Shown piece by piece: positions 8,040 to 16,212 of a stretch of 64,000 bases of DNA. A model generated the notes under the pieces. The model was not told the origin of the DNA and ran no database searches. It was given only the letters and a program-made list of their open reading frames with translations. A program made the position numbers and the translations under genes. The first letter of the stretch is position 1. Every line of letters starts with the position of its first letter. Source of the DNA: JBBDMC01 sp963826055 (GTDB taxonomy: Bacteria; Pseudomonadota; Alphaproteobacteria; Rhizobiales; Kaistiaceae); NCBI GenBank assembly GCA_963826055.1, contig CAWGVO010000012.1, forward strand, positions 62,001 through 126,000, written 5' to 3'.

Positions 8040-8765
8040 TCAGCCTTGCGCGTTCCTGGCGAAAACGAGCGTCGGCTTGTCCTTCCACACGTCCGGGAAC
8101 AGCGTCTTCAGGTTGGCGATCTTCGGCAGGTCGTAGAAGGTGATGTACATCGGATTGATGTTGATCGTGGTGGTAGCGTCCTGATGATAGTCCTCCGCCC
8201 GATAGAAATTGGTGTAGGGCGTCACCTCGGTGACGATCTTGGCCGGGAAGGCGTGCGCGGCGTCGAGCTGGGCGATGTATGCCTTGGCGACCTTCGCCTG
8301 CTCGTCGTTCATCACGAACAGCGCCGAACGGTAGCTCGTGCCGTGGTCGGGCCCCTGGTAGTTGAGCTGCGTCGGGTTGTGCACGACCGAGAAGAATATC
8401 TGCAGGAGCTTGCCGTAGGAAACCTTGGCCGGGTCGAACGTCACCTTGACCAACTCGGCGTGGCCGGTGGTCTCGCTGCTCACCTGCTGGTAGCTCGGGT
8501 TGGTGACGCTGCCGCCGGCGTAGCCGGATATGGCGCTCTCGACACCCGCCACGTGCTGGAAGACGCCCTGCACGCCCCAGAAGCAGCCGCCGGCAAAGAT
8601 CGCCGTTTCCATGCCGCCCTTTGCCGTCTCGTCGACGGCCGGCGCCGGAATCTTCACCGCCCCTTCGGCAAACGCCGGCGCGCCGACCATGACCATCGCC
8701 GCGAACGCCACGGCGCCCGCGATCGGCGCGCGCCTCGTCGCCATCCTGCGCAACAGTGCTGACAT
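8040..8765 (-). CDS. msrA: Secreted peptide-methionine (S)-S-oxide reductase MsrA
   Basis: MsrA reduces the S-epimer of methionine sulfoxide. The ATG at 8765 follows GGAG with 8-base spacing and gives 241 residues. The N-terminus carries basic residues, then AGAVAFAAMVMVGAPAFA, a Sec signal, so the enzyme acts outside the cytoplasm. The catalytic block FAGGCFWGVQGVFQ is near residue 50, followed by SGYAGG, TGHAELVKVTFDP and the Tyr-rich EDYHQDATTT block. The catalytic cysteine is the only cysteine in the mature protein. There is no resolving cysteine, so turnover needs an outside reductant. The gene follows msrB by 35 bp and precedes the flavocytochrome. Confidence 0.93.
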   Translation of the reverse strand: MSALLRRMATRRAPIAGAVAFAAMVMVGAPAFAEGAVKIPAPAVDETAKGGMETAIFAGGCFWGVQGVFQHVAGVESAISGYAGGSVTNPSYQQVSSETTGHAELVKVTFDPAKVSYGKLLQIFFSVVHNPTQLNYQGPDHGTSYRSALFVMNDEQAKVAKAYIAQLDAAHAFPAKIVTEVTPYTNFYRAEDYHQDATTTININPMYITFYDLPKIANLKTLFPDVWKDKPTLVFARNAQG

Positions 8766-8800
8766 CTCGATCTCCATCAGTGTGAACGGCAAAAGCGTCG

Positions 8801-9391
8801 TCAGGCCCCGGCCCGCGCCACGAACTTCAGCGCGACCGAGTTCATGCAGTAGCGCAGCCCCGTCGGCTTGGGGCCGTCGTCGAAGACGTGGCCGAGGTGG
8901 CCGTCGCAGCGCGCGCACGACACCGCGGTGCGCGTCATGCCGTAGCTGAAGTCCGCCGCCTCCGCCACGTTCTGCTTGGCGATCGGCTGCCAGAAGCTCG
9001 GCCAGCCCGTGCCGGATTCGAACTTGGTGTCGGAATCGAACAGCGCCGTGTCGCAGCAGATGCAGTGATAGAGGCCGCTCGCGTGGTTGTGGGTGTACGC
9101 CCCGCTGCCGGCCGCCTCGGTCCCTTCCTGCCGGGTGACCTTGAAGGCAAGCGGCGTCAGCAGCGCCCGCCACTCCGCATCGCTCTTCACCACCTTGTCG
9201 ACGGTCTCATCACCGAGGTTGCCCCCGGCATCGGAGAAGCGGGCGAGGGTCACCTTGCCCGGTTTGGTGACGATGGTCCTGGCGTTTGCCGAGTCCACCC
9301 ACCGCACGGCGCGGAGCCCGAGGATGGCAAGGGCTGCGCCGCCGGTGGCAAGGAATGCCCGGCGTGCCCGGCTGGCCGGCCTGTCGCTCAT
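8801..9391 (-). CDS. msrB: Tat-exported peptide-methionine (R)-S-oxide reductase MsrB
   Basis: MsrB reduces the R-epimer of methionine sulfoxide. The start at 9391 is preceded by GGGAGGATCAG and gives 196 residues. SRARRAFLATGG plus a hydrophobic stretch is a twin-arginine signal. The MsrB fold shows zinc cysteines in CICC and CARC, the block FESGTGWPSFWQPI, and the catalytic RYCMNSVAL. The position usually holding a resolving cysteine (GCGWPSF) is threonine here, so this is a one-Cys MsrB. Zinc enzymes sent by Tat are folded before export. It is the first gene of the msrB-msrA-flavocytochrome unit and diverges from dapF across 169 bp that hold a palindrome. Confidence 0.93.
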   Translation of the reverse strand: MSDRPASRARRAFLATGGAALAILGLRAVRWVDSANARTIVTKPGKVTLARFSDAGGNLGDETVDKVVKSDAEWRALLTPLAFKVTRQEGTEAAGSGAYTHNHASGLYHCICCDTALFDSDTKFESGTGWPSFWQPIAKQNVAEAADFSYGMTRTAVSCARCDGHLGHVFDDGPKPTGLRYCMNSVALKFVARAGA

Positions 9392-9446
9392 CTGATCCTC
9401 CCGGTGATCCGTTGCCGGGACTATAGGCGGCGGCCGCAACACGCCC

Positions 9447-9466
9447 CACTCAATTCGTCTTGAGTG
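9447..9466. promoter_or_regulatory. Palindrome CACTCAA-N6-TTGAGTG between msrB and dapF
   Basis: A perfect 7+7 inverted repeat with a six-base spacer lies about 56 bp upstream of the msrB start and 95 bp upstream of dapF. Its symmetry and spacing fit a dimeric repressor or activator site. It is a candidate regulator-binding site for the msr operon. No regulator gene is nearby. Confidence 0.45.
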
Positions 9467-9560
9467 TGCCGTGACGCTCCGCCCGGCTGGCAATTCACCT
9501 GCCGTTCCGCCATATAGACGCTGAAAACCCGGCCTATCGGCAGATTCCGGACTGGCTCCC

Positions 9561-10442
9561 ATGGCGGGCGGCACGATTCCCTTTCGCAAGATGAACGGCC
9601 TCGGCAACGCGTTTCTCGTCGTCGATGCGCGCCGGACGCCCATCCATCTGAGCGATCAGGCGATCCGCGCCCTCGGTCGCGAGGACGCCGTCGGCTTCGA
9701 CCAGCTCATCGCCATCGAGCCCTCGCCGCACGGCGCCGACGCCTTCATGCGCATCCATAACAAGGACGGCGGCGAGGTCGGCGCCTGCGGCAACGCCACC
9801 CGCTGCGTCGGCTGGCTGCTCATGGGCGAGAGCGGCCGCAACACCGCCACCATCGAGACCCGCGCCGGATTGCTGCGCGCCTGGGAGACCGGCAAGCCGG
9901 AAGAGATCACCGTCGACATGGGCGAGCCCCGCTTTCGCTGGGACGAGATTCCGCTGGCCGAGGAGTTCGGCGACACCCGCGCCATCGAGCTGCAGGTCGG
10001 GCCGATCGACGCGCCGATCCTCCACTCGCCGTCGGTCGTCAACATGGGCAACCCGCACGCCATCTTCTGGGTCGACGACGTCGAGGCCTACGACCTCGCC
10101 CGCCTTGGCCCGCTGTTGGAAAACCATCCGATCTTCCCCGAGCGCGCCAACATCTCGCTCGCCCACATCACCGCCCGCGATGCCATCACGGTCAAGACGT
10201 GGGAGCGCGGTGCCGGGCTGACGCTCGCCTGCGGCACCGCCGCCTGCGCCGCCGCCGTCGCCGCCGTCCGCAAGGGTCTCACCGACCGCAAGGTCACGGT
10301 CACGCTCCCCGGCGGCCCGCTGACCGTCGAGTGGCGCGCCGACAACCACGTCTGGATGACCGGCCCGATCGAGTCGGAGTTCGAGGGCACCTTCGACCCC
10401 GACACCCTCGCCTGGCAGATCATCTCCCGCGGCGCCGCCTGA
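9561..10442 (+). CDS. dapF: Diaminopimelate epimerase
   Basis: DapF converts LL-diaminopimelate to the meso form for lysine and peptidoglycan synthesis. The 293-residue protein has PFRKMNGLGNAFLVVD at the start. The first catalytic cysteine is in EVGACGNATRC near residue 75 and the second in TLACGTAACAAAVAA near residue 225. Other family blocks are VNMGNPHAIFWV and ERGAG. The start is that giving the standard N-terminus. The stop TGA shares a base with the ATG of mtaB, so the two are coupled. Confidence 0.97.
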   Translation: MAGGTIPFRKMNGLGNAFLVVDARRTPIHLSDQAIRALGREDAVGFDQLIAIEPSPHGADAFMRIHNKDGGEVGACGNATRCVGWLLMGESGRNTATIETRAGLLRAWETGKPEEITVDMGEPRFRWDEIPLAEEFGDTRAIELQVGPIDAPILHSPSVVNMGNPHAIFWVDDVEAYDLARLGPLLENHPIFPERANISLAHITARDAITVKTWERGAGLTLACGTAACAAAVAAVRKGLTDRKVTVTLPGGPLTVEWRADNHVWMTGPIESEFEGTFDPDTLAWQIISRGAA

Positions 10443-11746
10443 TGACGGTTGATGTCATCACCTTCGGCTGCCGGCTGAACGCGCTGGAATCCGAAGTGAT
10501 GCGGACGCGGGCCGCCGAGGCGGGGCTCGACAACGCCATCCTCGTCAACACCTGTGCCGTCACCGCGGAGGCCGTCCGCCAGGCGCGTCAGGCGATCCGC
10601 AAGGCGCGCCGCGAGCACCCGACGGCTCCCATCGTCGTCTCCGGCTGCGCCGCCCAGATCGCCCCCGCCTCCTTCGCCGCCATGCCCGAGGTCGACCTCG
10701 TCCTCGGCAACCGCGAGAAGCTCTCGACCGGCAGCTATTCGCGTAATCCCAAATCCGCTCTTCCCCGCGAAAGCGGGGACCCAGGGCTTCGGGGAGGCCC
10801 CGCACCCACCCCCGTCCGCGTCAATGACATCATGTCGGTGACGGAAACCGCCGGCCACCTTGTCGAGGGCCTCGACGGACGCACCCGCGCCTTCGTCGAG
10901 GTGCAGAACGGGTGCGACCACCGCTGCACCTTCTGCATCATCCCTTACGGCCGCGGCAATTCGCGCTCGGTACCGCTCGACGCCGTCGTCGACCAGATCC
11001 GCCGCCTCGCCGCCAACGGCTACCGCGAAGTGGTGCTGACCGGCGTCGACATCACCGCGTACGGCGCCGACCTCCCCGGAGGCCCGCGCCTCGGCACCCT
11101 CGTCCGCGCCATCCTGCGCGCGGTCCCCGAACTGCCGCGCCTCCGCCTCTCCTCGATCGATTCCATCGAAGTCGACCCCGAACTGATGGCCGCGATCGCC
11201 GGGGAAGAGCGGCTGATGCCGCACCTCCACCTGTCGCTCCAGCACGGCGACGACATGATCCTGAAACGCATGAAGCGCCGCCACTCGCGCGCCGACGCGC
11301 TTGCCTTCGTCGCCACGGTGCGGTGCCTCCGCCCCGACGTCGTCTTCGGCGCCGACCTCATCGCCGGCTTCCCCACCGAGACCGAGGCGATGTTCGCCAA
11401 CGCCCTGTCGGTCATCGCCGAAGCCAACCTCACCCATCTCCATGTCTTTCCCTTCTCGCCGCGCCCGGGCACGCCCGCCGCCCGCATGCCGCAGGTCGAC
11501 CGCCATCTGGTCAGGGAGCGCGCCCGGCGCCTTCGCGCCGCCGGCGACGCCGCGCTCGCCGCCCACCTTGCCGGCGAGCAGGACGCCGTCCGCCATGTGC
11601 TGGTCGAGGGGAACGGCCTCGGCCGCACCGAGCATTTCACGACAGCCCAAATCGACGCCGGCACCCCGGGCGAAATCGTGCCCGCGCGCGTCACCGGCCG
11701 CACCGCCCGCTCCCTGGTCGCCACCCGGCTCGGCGAGGCCGCCTGA
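10442..11746 (+). CDS. mtaB: tRNA (N6-L-threonylcarbamoyladenosine(37)-C2)-methylthiotransferase MtaB
   Basis: This radical SAM enzyme adds a methylthio group to t6A37 of ANN-decoding tRNAs. Of 434 residues, the UPF0004 domain has the cluster cysteines in TFGCRLNALES, VNTCAVT and VSGCAAQ. The radical SAM cluster is CDHRCTFCIIPYGRGNSRSVP at about residues 158-178. The start ATG overlaps the dapF stop and the stop overlaps the ftsY ATG. Between LGNREK and VNDIMSVTE lies an odd 33-residue stretch, including PKSALPRESGDPGLRG, encoded by a palindromic repeat (see 10763-10778). It interrupts a linker, not a catalytic motif, so the enzyme is probably active. Confidence 0.94.
   Translation: MTVDVITFGCRLNALESEVMRTRAAEAGLDNAILVNTCAVTAEAVRQARQAIRKARREHPTAPIVVSGCAAQIAPASFAAMPEVDLVLGNREKLSTGSYSRNPKSALPRESGDPGLRGGPAPTPVRVNDIMSVTETAGHLVEGLDGRTRAFVEVQNGCDHRCTFCIIPYGRGNSRSVPLDAVVDQIRRLAANGYREVVLTGVDITAYGADLPGGPRLGTLVRAILRAVPELPRLRLSSIDSIEVDPELMAAIAGEERLMPHLHLSLQHGDDMILKRMKRRHSRADALAFVATVRCLRPDVVFGADLIAGFPTETEAMFANALSVIAEANLTHLHVFPFSPRPGTPAARMPQVDRHLVRERARRLRAAGDAALAAHLAGEQDAVRHVLVEGNGLGRTEHFTTAQIDAGTPGEIVPARVTGRTARSLVATRLGEAA
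10741..10815. repeat. Palindromic repeat inserted in frame in mtaB
   Basis: The core is the hairpin CCCCGC-GAAA-GCGGGG at 10763-10778, flanked by TCTT and ACCCAGG. This is the form of a dispersed intergenic repeat widespread in alphaproteobacteria, here located inside a coding sequence. It is read in frame as NPKSALPRESGDPG and replaces the usual short linker of MtaB. The boundaries given are approximate, judged from where similarity to typical MtaB stops. Confidence 0.65.
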
Positions 11747-12735
11747 TGGCGGAATCGCGCGGCCTCTTTCGCCGGATGCTCGGCGGCGGCGACAACCCGC
11801 CGCCGGCGGCGGAGGCGCCCAAGCCCGGCTGGTTCCAGCGACTGAAGACCGGCCTCGCGCGCTCGTCGGGCGCGCTGTCGGAGCAGATCACCTCCGTCTT
11901 CCGCAAGCGCAAGCTCGATGACGAGGCGCTGGAAGACCTCGAGGACATGCTGATCAGGGCCGACCTCGGCGCCGAGACCGCGGCGGCGATCGTCGGCAAG
12001 CTCCGCGCCGGCCGCTATGACAAGGAGATCGGCGAGGACGAGATCAAGCAGGTGCTCGCCGACGAGGTGACGAAAGTGCTGGCACCGGTCGCCATGCCGC
12101 TCGCCATCGACCCGGTGCTGAAGCCGCACGTGATCCTCGTGGTTGGTGTCAACGGCACCGGCAAGACCACCACCATCGGCAAGCTCGCGGCGAAGCTCCG
12201 CGCCGAGGGCAAATCCGTCGTGCTCGCCGCCGGTGACACCTTCCGCGCCGCGGCCATCGAACAGTTGAAGATCTGGGGCGAGCGCACCGGTTCGCAGGTC
12301 GTTTCGGGAGCCCAGGGCGCCGATGCCGCCGGCCTTGCCTTCGACGCGCTGACGGCGGCGCGCGAGGCAGAGGCCGACGTGCTCCTCATCGACACCGCCG
12401 GCCGCCTGCAGAACAAGGACGCGCTGATGGCGGAGCTGGAAAAGGTGATCCGCGTCGTCCGCAAGCTCGCGCCCGACGCACCCCACACGGTGCTCCTGAC
12501 CCTCGACGCCACCACCGGCCAGAACGCCGTCAATCAGGTGGAGATATTCGGCAAGCGCGCCGGCGTCACCGGTCTCGTCATGACCAAGCTCGACGGCACC
12601 GCCCGCGGCGGCATCCTCGTCGCCATCGCCGCCAGATACGGCCTGCCGGTGCACTTCATCGGCATCGGCGAAGGCGTCGACGACCTTGCTCCCTTCGCGG
12701 CCGACGATTTCGCCCGCGCGCTGGTGGGTTTATAG
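11746..12735 (+). CDS. ftsY: SRP receptor FtsY
   Basis: FtsY is the membrane-associated GTPase that receives SRP-ribosome complexes. The 329-residue protein has a short charged N-terminus (GLFRRMLGGGD), an amphipathic N-domain starting WFQRLKTGLARSS, then the NG domain. The latter shows GVNGTGKTTTIGKLA near residue 134, DTFRAAAIEQL, DTAGRLQNKDALMAEL, TKLDGTARGG and the closing GEGVDDLAPF. The long acidic A-domain of enterobacteria is absent, as usual in alphaproteobacteria. It is translationally coupled to mtaB (ATG shares a base with the stop). Confidence 0.98.
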   Translation: MAESRGLFRRMLGGGDNPPPAAEAPKPGWFQRLKTGLARSSGALSEQITSVFRKRKLDDEALEDLEDMLIRADLGAETAAAIVGKLRAGRYDKEIGEDEIKQVLADEVTKVLAPVAMPLAIDPVLKPHVILVVGVNGTGKTTTIGKLAAKLRAEGKSVVLAAGDTFRAAAIEQLKIWGERTGSQVVSGAQGADAAGLAFDALTAAREAEADVLLIDTAGRLQNKDALMAELEKVIRVVRKLAPDAPHTVLLTLDATTGQNAVNQVEIFGKRAGVTGLVMTKLDGTARGGILVAIAARYGLPVHFIGIGEGVDDLAPFAADDFARALVGL

Positions 12736-12759
12736 GTCGAACCACAAGACAGGGCACTC

Positions 12760-13413
12760 ATGACCTTCGAATCCGGACCCAATGAGCCGCACACGACGGC
12801 GGAGAAGAAGCTCAACCCGTGGCTCAAGCTGACGCTGGAGATGGGGCCGCTGGTCCTCTTCTTCCTCGCCAACGCGCGCGGCAAGCAGGCGGCGGCGGCA
12901 TTTCCCGTCATCGCCAATCTCGGCGGACCGATCTTTTTCGCCACCGCCGTCTTCATCGTCGCCGTCCTGCTGGCGCTCGCGGTCTCGTACGCGCTCACGC
13001 GCAAGCTGCCTCTGATGCCGCTGGTCACCGCCATCGTCGTGGTGGTGTTCGGCGGCCTGACCCTGTGGCTGAAGGACGATACCTTCATCAAGGTCAAGCC
13101 GACGATCATCTACGTACTTTTCGGCGGCACGCTCATCGGCGGCCTCGCCTTCGGCAAGTCGTTCCTCGGCTACGTCTTCGACACCGTCTTCCAGCTGACC
13201 GACGAGGGCTGGCGCAAGCTCACCTTCCGCTGGGGCCTGTTCTTCCTCGGGCTCGCCGTGCTCAACGAGATCGTCTGGCGCTCGGTGTCCACCGACACCT
13301 GGGTGACCTTCAAGGTGTTCGCCATCCTGCCGATCACCTTCGTCTTCACCCTCACCCAGATGCCGCTGATCAACCGCTACGCGCTGCCCGATGAGGAAGG
13401 CGAGCAGCAATGA
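12760..13413 (+). CDS. yciB: Inner membrane-spanning protein YciB / septation protein A
   Basis: The 217-residue protein has five to six hydrophobic segments and the family blocks GPLVLFFLANARG, PIFFATAVFIVA, LPLMPL, FGGLTLWLKDDTFIKVKPTII and the C-terminal TFVFTLTQMPLINRY. YciB proteins are inner membrane proteins linked to cell-envelope integrity and septation. It starts 25 bp after ftsY, in an order (ftsY-yciB) common in Rhizobiales, and overlaps the following DUF2585 gene by 4 bases. Confidence 0.93.
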   Translation: MTFESGPNEPHTTAEKKLNPWLKLTLEMGPLVLFFLANARGKQAAAAFPVIANLGGPIFFATAVFIVAVLLALAVSYALTRKLPLMPLVTAIVVVVFGGLTLWLKDDTFIKVKPTIIYVLFGGTLIGGLAFGKSFLGYVFDTVFQLTDEGWRKLTFRWGLFFLGLAVLNEIVWRSVSTDTWVTFKVFAILPITFVFTLTQMPLINRYALPDEEGEQQ

Positions 13414-13994
13414 ACGCGGCCCTCGCCCGGTGGACCGCCCGCCCGGCGAACGTTGTCGCCATCGCCGTCCTCGTCATCGCCGTCGGCGAGCTCACCAACC
13501 GGCTGATGGGCCACCCGTGGATCTGCACGTGCGGCTACGTCAAGCTCTGGCACGGCGTCACCTATTCGTCGGAGAACTCCCAGCACCTCACCGACTGGTA
13601 CACCTTCTCCCACATCATCCACGGCATTCTGTTCTACGGCGCTTTGTTTCTCATCGGCCGCCGCTGGCCTATGGGGCTGCGCTTCCTCATCGCGCTCGTC
13701 GTCGAGGTCGGCTGGGAGGTGTTCGAGAACACGCCGCTGATCATCAACCGCTACCGCGAGGTGACGATCTCGCTCGATTACTTCGGCGACAGCGTCATCA
13801 ACTCGACGTTCGACGTTCTCGCCATGGTGGTCGGTTTCCTCGCCGCCTGGCGCCTGCCGGTGTGGGCGAGCGCACTCGTCATCGTCGGGCTGGAGGCCTT
13901 CGTCGGCTACTCGATCCGCGACAACCTCACCCTCAACATCATCATGCTGATCTGGCCTCTGGAGGCGATCCGCGCCTGGCAGGCGGGCGGTTGA
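13410..13994 (+). CDS. UPF0314 / DUF2585 membrane protein
   Basis: This 194-residue membrane protein has about five hydrophobic segments. It carries the conserved polar blocks GHPWICTCGYVKLWHGV, ENSQHLTDWYTFSHIIHG, EVGWEVFENTPLIINRYR and LDYFGDSVINS. These match the alphaproteobacterial DUF2585 family, whose function is unknown. Overlap with yciB (ATGA) implies coupled translation. The gene ends one base before the convergent ccmG stop. Confidence 0.88.
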   Translation: MNAALARWTARPANVVAIAVLVIAVGELTNRLMGHPWICTCGYVKLWHGVTYSSENSQHLTDWYTFSHIIHGILFYGALFLIGRRWPMGLRFLIALVVEVGWEVFENTPLIINRYREVTISLDYFGDSVINSTFDVLAMVVGFLAAWRLPVWASALVIVGLEAFVGYSIRDNLTLNIIMLIWPLEAIRAWQAGG

Positions 13995-13995
13995 A

Positions 13996-14574
13996 CTAGC
14001 CCTTCAACGCCTTCTCGATCTCCGGCATCAGCGTCTTCGCCACCGCCTCGTCGCTGAGCGGGCCGATGTACTTGTAGCGAATGACGCCGTCGGCCCCGAC
14101 CACGAACGTCTCCGGCACGCCGTAGACGCCCCAGTCGATCGCCGAGCGACCCCTGGCGTCGACGCCGATGGCCGCGTACGGGTTGCCGAAGTCGCCGAGG
14201 AAGCGGTTGGCGTTGGCGTTGGTGTCCTTGTAGTTGATGCCGACCAGGCGGAAGCGGTTGTCCTTCGCCAGCGCCTCCAGCACCGGCGCCTCCTGCCGGC
14301 ACGGCACGCACCACGACGCGAACACGTTGACCAGCGTCACCGTTCCGTCGAGATCGGCCCGCTTGAACCCCGGCAGGTCGACCCCATCGAGCGCCGGCAG
14401 GTCGAAGGTGGGCGCCGGGTGGCCGATCAGCGGCGACGGGATGGCGCCGGGGTCCGTCCCCGATTCCAGTTGCACCAGGAATATCGCCGCCAGGATCGCG
14501 AACACCGCGAGCGGCGCGAGATAGACCAGCCGCAGGCGCGAGCGCCCGCCGCTCTTTTCGTCGACCGTCGTCAT
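13996..14574 (-). CDS. ccmG: Thiol:disulfide interchange protein CcmG/DsbE
   Basis: CcmG is the membrane-anchored periplasmic thioredoxin that keeps apocytochrome c CxxCH cysteines reduced before heme attachment. The 192-residue protein has one N-terminal hydrophobic anchor (LVYLAPLAVFAILAAIFLV), then HPAPTFDLPAL, the active site NVFASWCVPCRQEAPVL near residue 85, and the CcmG-typical GVYGVPETFVVGADG. It overlaps ccmD (ATGA) and is the last gene of ccmABCDG. Confidence 0.95.
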   Translation of the reverse strand: MTTVDEKSGGRSRLRLVYLAPLAVFAILAAIFLVQLESGTDPGAIPSPLIGHPAPTFDLPALDGVDLPGFKRADLDGTVTLVNVFASWCVPCRQEAPVLEALAKDNRFRLVGINYKDTNANANRFLGDFGNPYAAIGVDARGRSAIDWGVYGVPETFVVGADGVIRYKYIGPLSDEAVAKTLMPEIEKALKG

Positions 14575-14732
14575 CCGTTGCCGCCCGCCGAGCGCCGCCT
14601 CACCCCGCGCGCCTCGAGGTCCGCGAGACGCCGCCGGAGCGCCCGCCCGTCCACCACCGTCCACCCGACGAGCCCGGCAATGACCGCGAAGGTCGCGAGG
14701 TATGCGGCGAGGATGAAGCCGAGGTGGTCCAT
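14571..14732 (-). CDS. ccmD: Heme exporter protein CcmD
   Basis: This is a 53-residue protein with one hydrophobic helix (HLGFILAAYLATFAVIAGLVG) followed by a basic segment (GRALRRRLADLEARGVRRR). That is the CcmD pattern. CcmD holds CcmABC together with holo-CcmE for heme release. It is identified by size, topology and place: its ATG overlaps the ccmC stop and its stop overlaps the ccmG start. Confidence 0.9.
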   Translation of the reverse strand: MDHLGFILAAYLATFAVIAGLVGWTVVDGRALRRRLADLEARGVRRRSAGGNG

Positions 14733-15496
14733 CAGCCGGCTGCCTCCGCCCGCACCGTACCGACGCCGCCGGCCTTCGCCGCGACCGAGATTTCCATCGT
14801 GCGCACCCGCCGCCGGAAGATCTCGTTGCGCGTCGCCATCGTCAGCACCGCGAAATAGAGGAGCGTCATCCCGCCCATCATCACGAACAGCGGCGTCAGC
14901 ATCGACGGGTCGATGCTCGAGCCGCCGGCGCGGAAGATGCTTTCGCCCTGGTGAAGCGTGTTCCACCAGTCGACCGAGAACTTGATGATCGGCAGGTTGA
15001 TGGTGCCGACCAGCGTCAGGATCGCCGCCGCCCGCGCCGCCCGTCCCGGGTCCTCCACCGCCTGCCACAGGGCGATCAGCCCGAAGTAGACGAGGAGCAG
15101 CACCAGCTCGGATGTCAGCCGCGCGTCCCACACCCAGTAGGTGCCCCACATCGGCTTGCCCCACAGCGAGCCCGTCACCAGCGCCACGAACGTGAAGGCG
15201 GCGCCGATCGGCGCGGCGGCCTTGGCGGTCACATCGGCGAGCGGGTGGCGCCACACCAGCGTGCCGAGCGAGGCGACCGTCATCACCCCGTAGCCCATCA
15301 TCGACAGCCACGCCGCCGGCACGTGGATGTACATGATCCGGACCGTGTCGCCCTGCTGGTAGTCGGCCGGGGCAACGAACAGCCCGAGGTAGAGCCCGAC
15401 GGCCAGCAAAACCGCCGCGATCGCCCACAGCCACGGCAGCAATCTGGCCGAATAGCCGAGGAACCGGGTCGGATTGGCGAGGTCGACGAGGGGCAT
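14732..15496 (-). CDS. ccmC: Heme exporter membrane protein CcmC
   Basis: CcmC handles heme and loads it on CcmE in the periplasm. The 254-residue protein has six membrane segments. The WWD-type heme-handling motif is seen as WGKPMWGTYWVWDARLTSEL near residue 125. Candidate heme-ligand histidines occur in MYIHVPAAW and in WWNTLHQGESI. It starts at 15496 (MPLVDLANPTRF), 44 bp after ccmB, and overlaps ccmD. Confidence 0.96.
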   Translation of the reverse strand: MPLVDLANPTRFLGYSARLLPWLWAIAAVLLAVGLYLGLFVAPADYQQGDTVRIMYIHVPAAWLSMMGYGVMTVASLGTLVWRHPLADVTAKAAAPIGAAFTFVALVTGSLWGKPMWGTYWVWDARLTSELVLLLVYFGLIALWQAVEDPGRAARAAAILTLVGTINLPIIKFSVDWWNTLHQGESIFRAGGSSIDPSMLTPLFVMMGGMTLLYFAVLTMATRNEIFRRRVRTMEISVAAKAGGVGTVRAEAAG

Positions 15497-15540
15497 GGGC
15501 CAAGATGTAGCGGCCGGAACCGCCCGCGGCAATGCGCCCC

Positions 15541-16212
15541 TTAGTCCAGCCCTGACCTGAGCGCCGCCGCCGCCGCGACCGGTGCCACCACGGCGCTGAT
15601 CAGCGTCAGCGCCGTGAGGATCAGGAACGGCGGCGCGAAGCTCGCCCCGGCGAAGGTCACCGCCGCCGCCGCGCTCACCCCGAAGATCAGCGGCGGGATC
15701 GTGAACGGCAGCACCAGCACCGCGATCAGCAGGCCGCCGCGGCCGATGACCGTGATCAGCGCCGCGCCGATCGCGCCGATCAGCGTCAGCGCCGGGGTGC
15801 CGACCAGCAGCGTCAGCGTCGTCGCGCCGAGCGCCACCGGCTCGACCCCGAGCAGCAGCCCCAGCACCGGCGTCACGATCACCAGCGGCAGGCCGGTCGC
15901 GAGCCACGCCCCGGCGCACTTCGCCAGCACCACCACCTCCAGCGGCAGGTCCGTCAGCACCAGCAGGTCGAGCGAGCCGTCGTCGCGGTCGTCGCGGAAG
16001 AGCCGGTCGAGGCCGAGAAGCGTCGCCAGCAGCGCCCCGATCCACAGGATTGCCGGGCCGATCCGCGATAGCAGCTTGAGGTCGGGCCCGACCCCGAACG
16101 GCACCACCGTCACCACCGCCAGAAAGAACACCAGCCCGACGAAGGCGCCGCCGCCGTGGCGGAGCGACAGCCCGGCGGTCTGCATGGCGATCAGGCGGGC
16201 GGCGGCGATCAT
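15541..16212 (-). CDS. ccmB: Heme exporter membrane protein CcmB
   Basis: The 223-residue protein has six hydrophobic segments and the CcmB blocks PIGVGP-like VPFGVGPDLKLLSRIGPAIL near residue 45, LFRDDRDDGSLDLLVL, and PPFLILTALTLISA near the end. CcmB is the permease half of the CcmAB ATPase that frees holo-CcmE. It overlaps ccmA by 4 bases. Confidence 0.94.
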   Translation of the reverse strand: MIAAARLIAMQTAGLSLRHGGGAFVGLVFFLAVVTVVPFGVGPDLKLLSRIGPAILWIGALLATLLGLDRLFRDDRDDGSLDLLVLTDLPLEVVVLAKCAGAWLATGLPLVIVTPVLGLLLGVEPVALGATTLTLLVGTPALTLIGAIGAALITVIGRGGLLIAVLVLPFTIPPLIFGVSAAAAVTFAGASFAPPFLILTALTLISAVVAPVAAAAALRSGLD

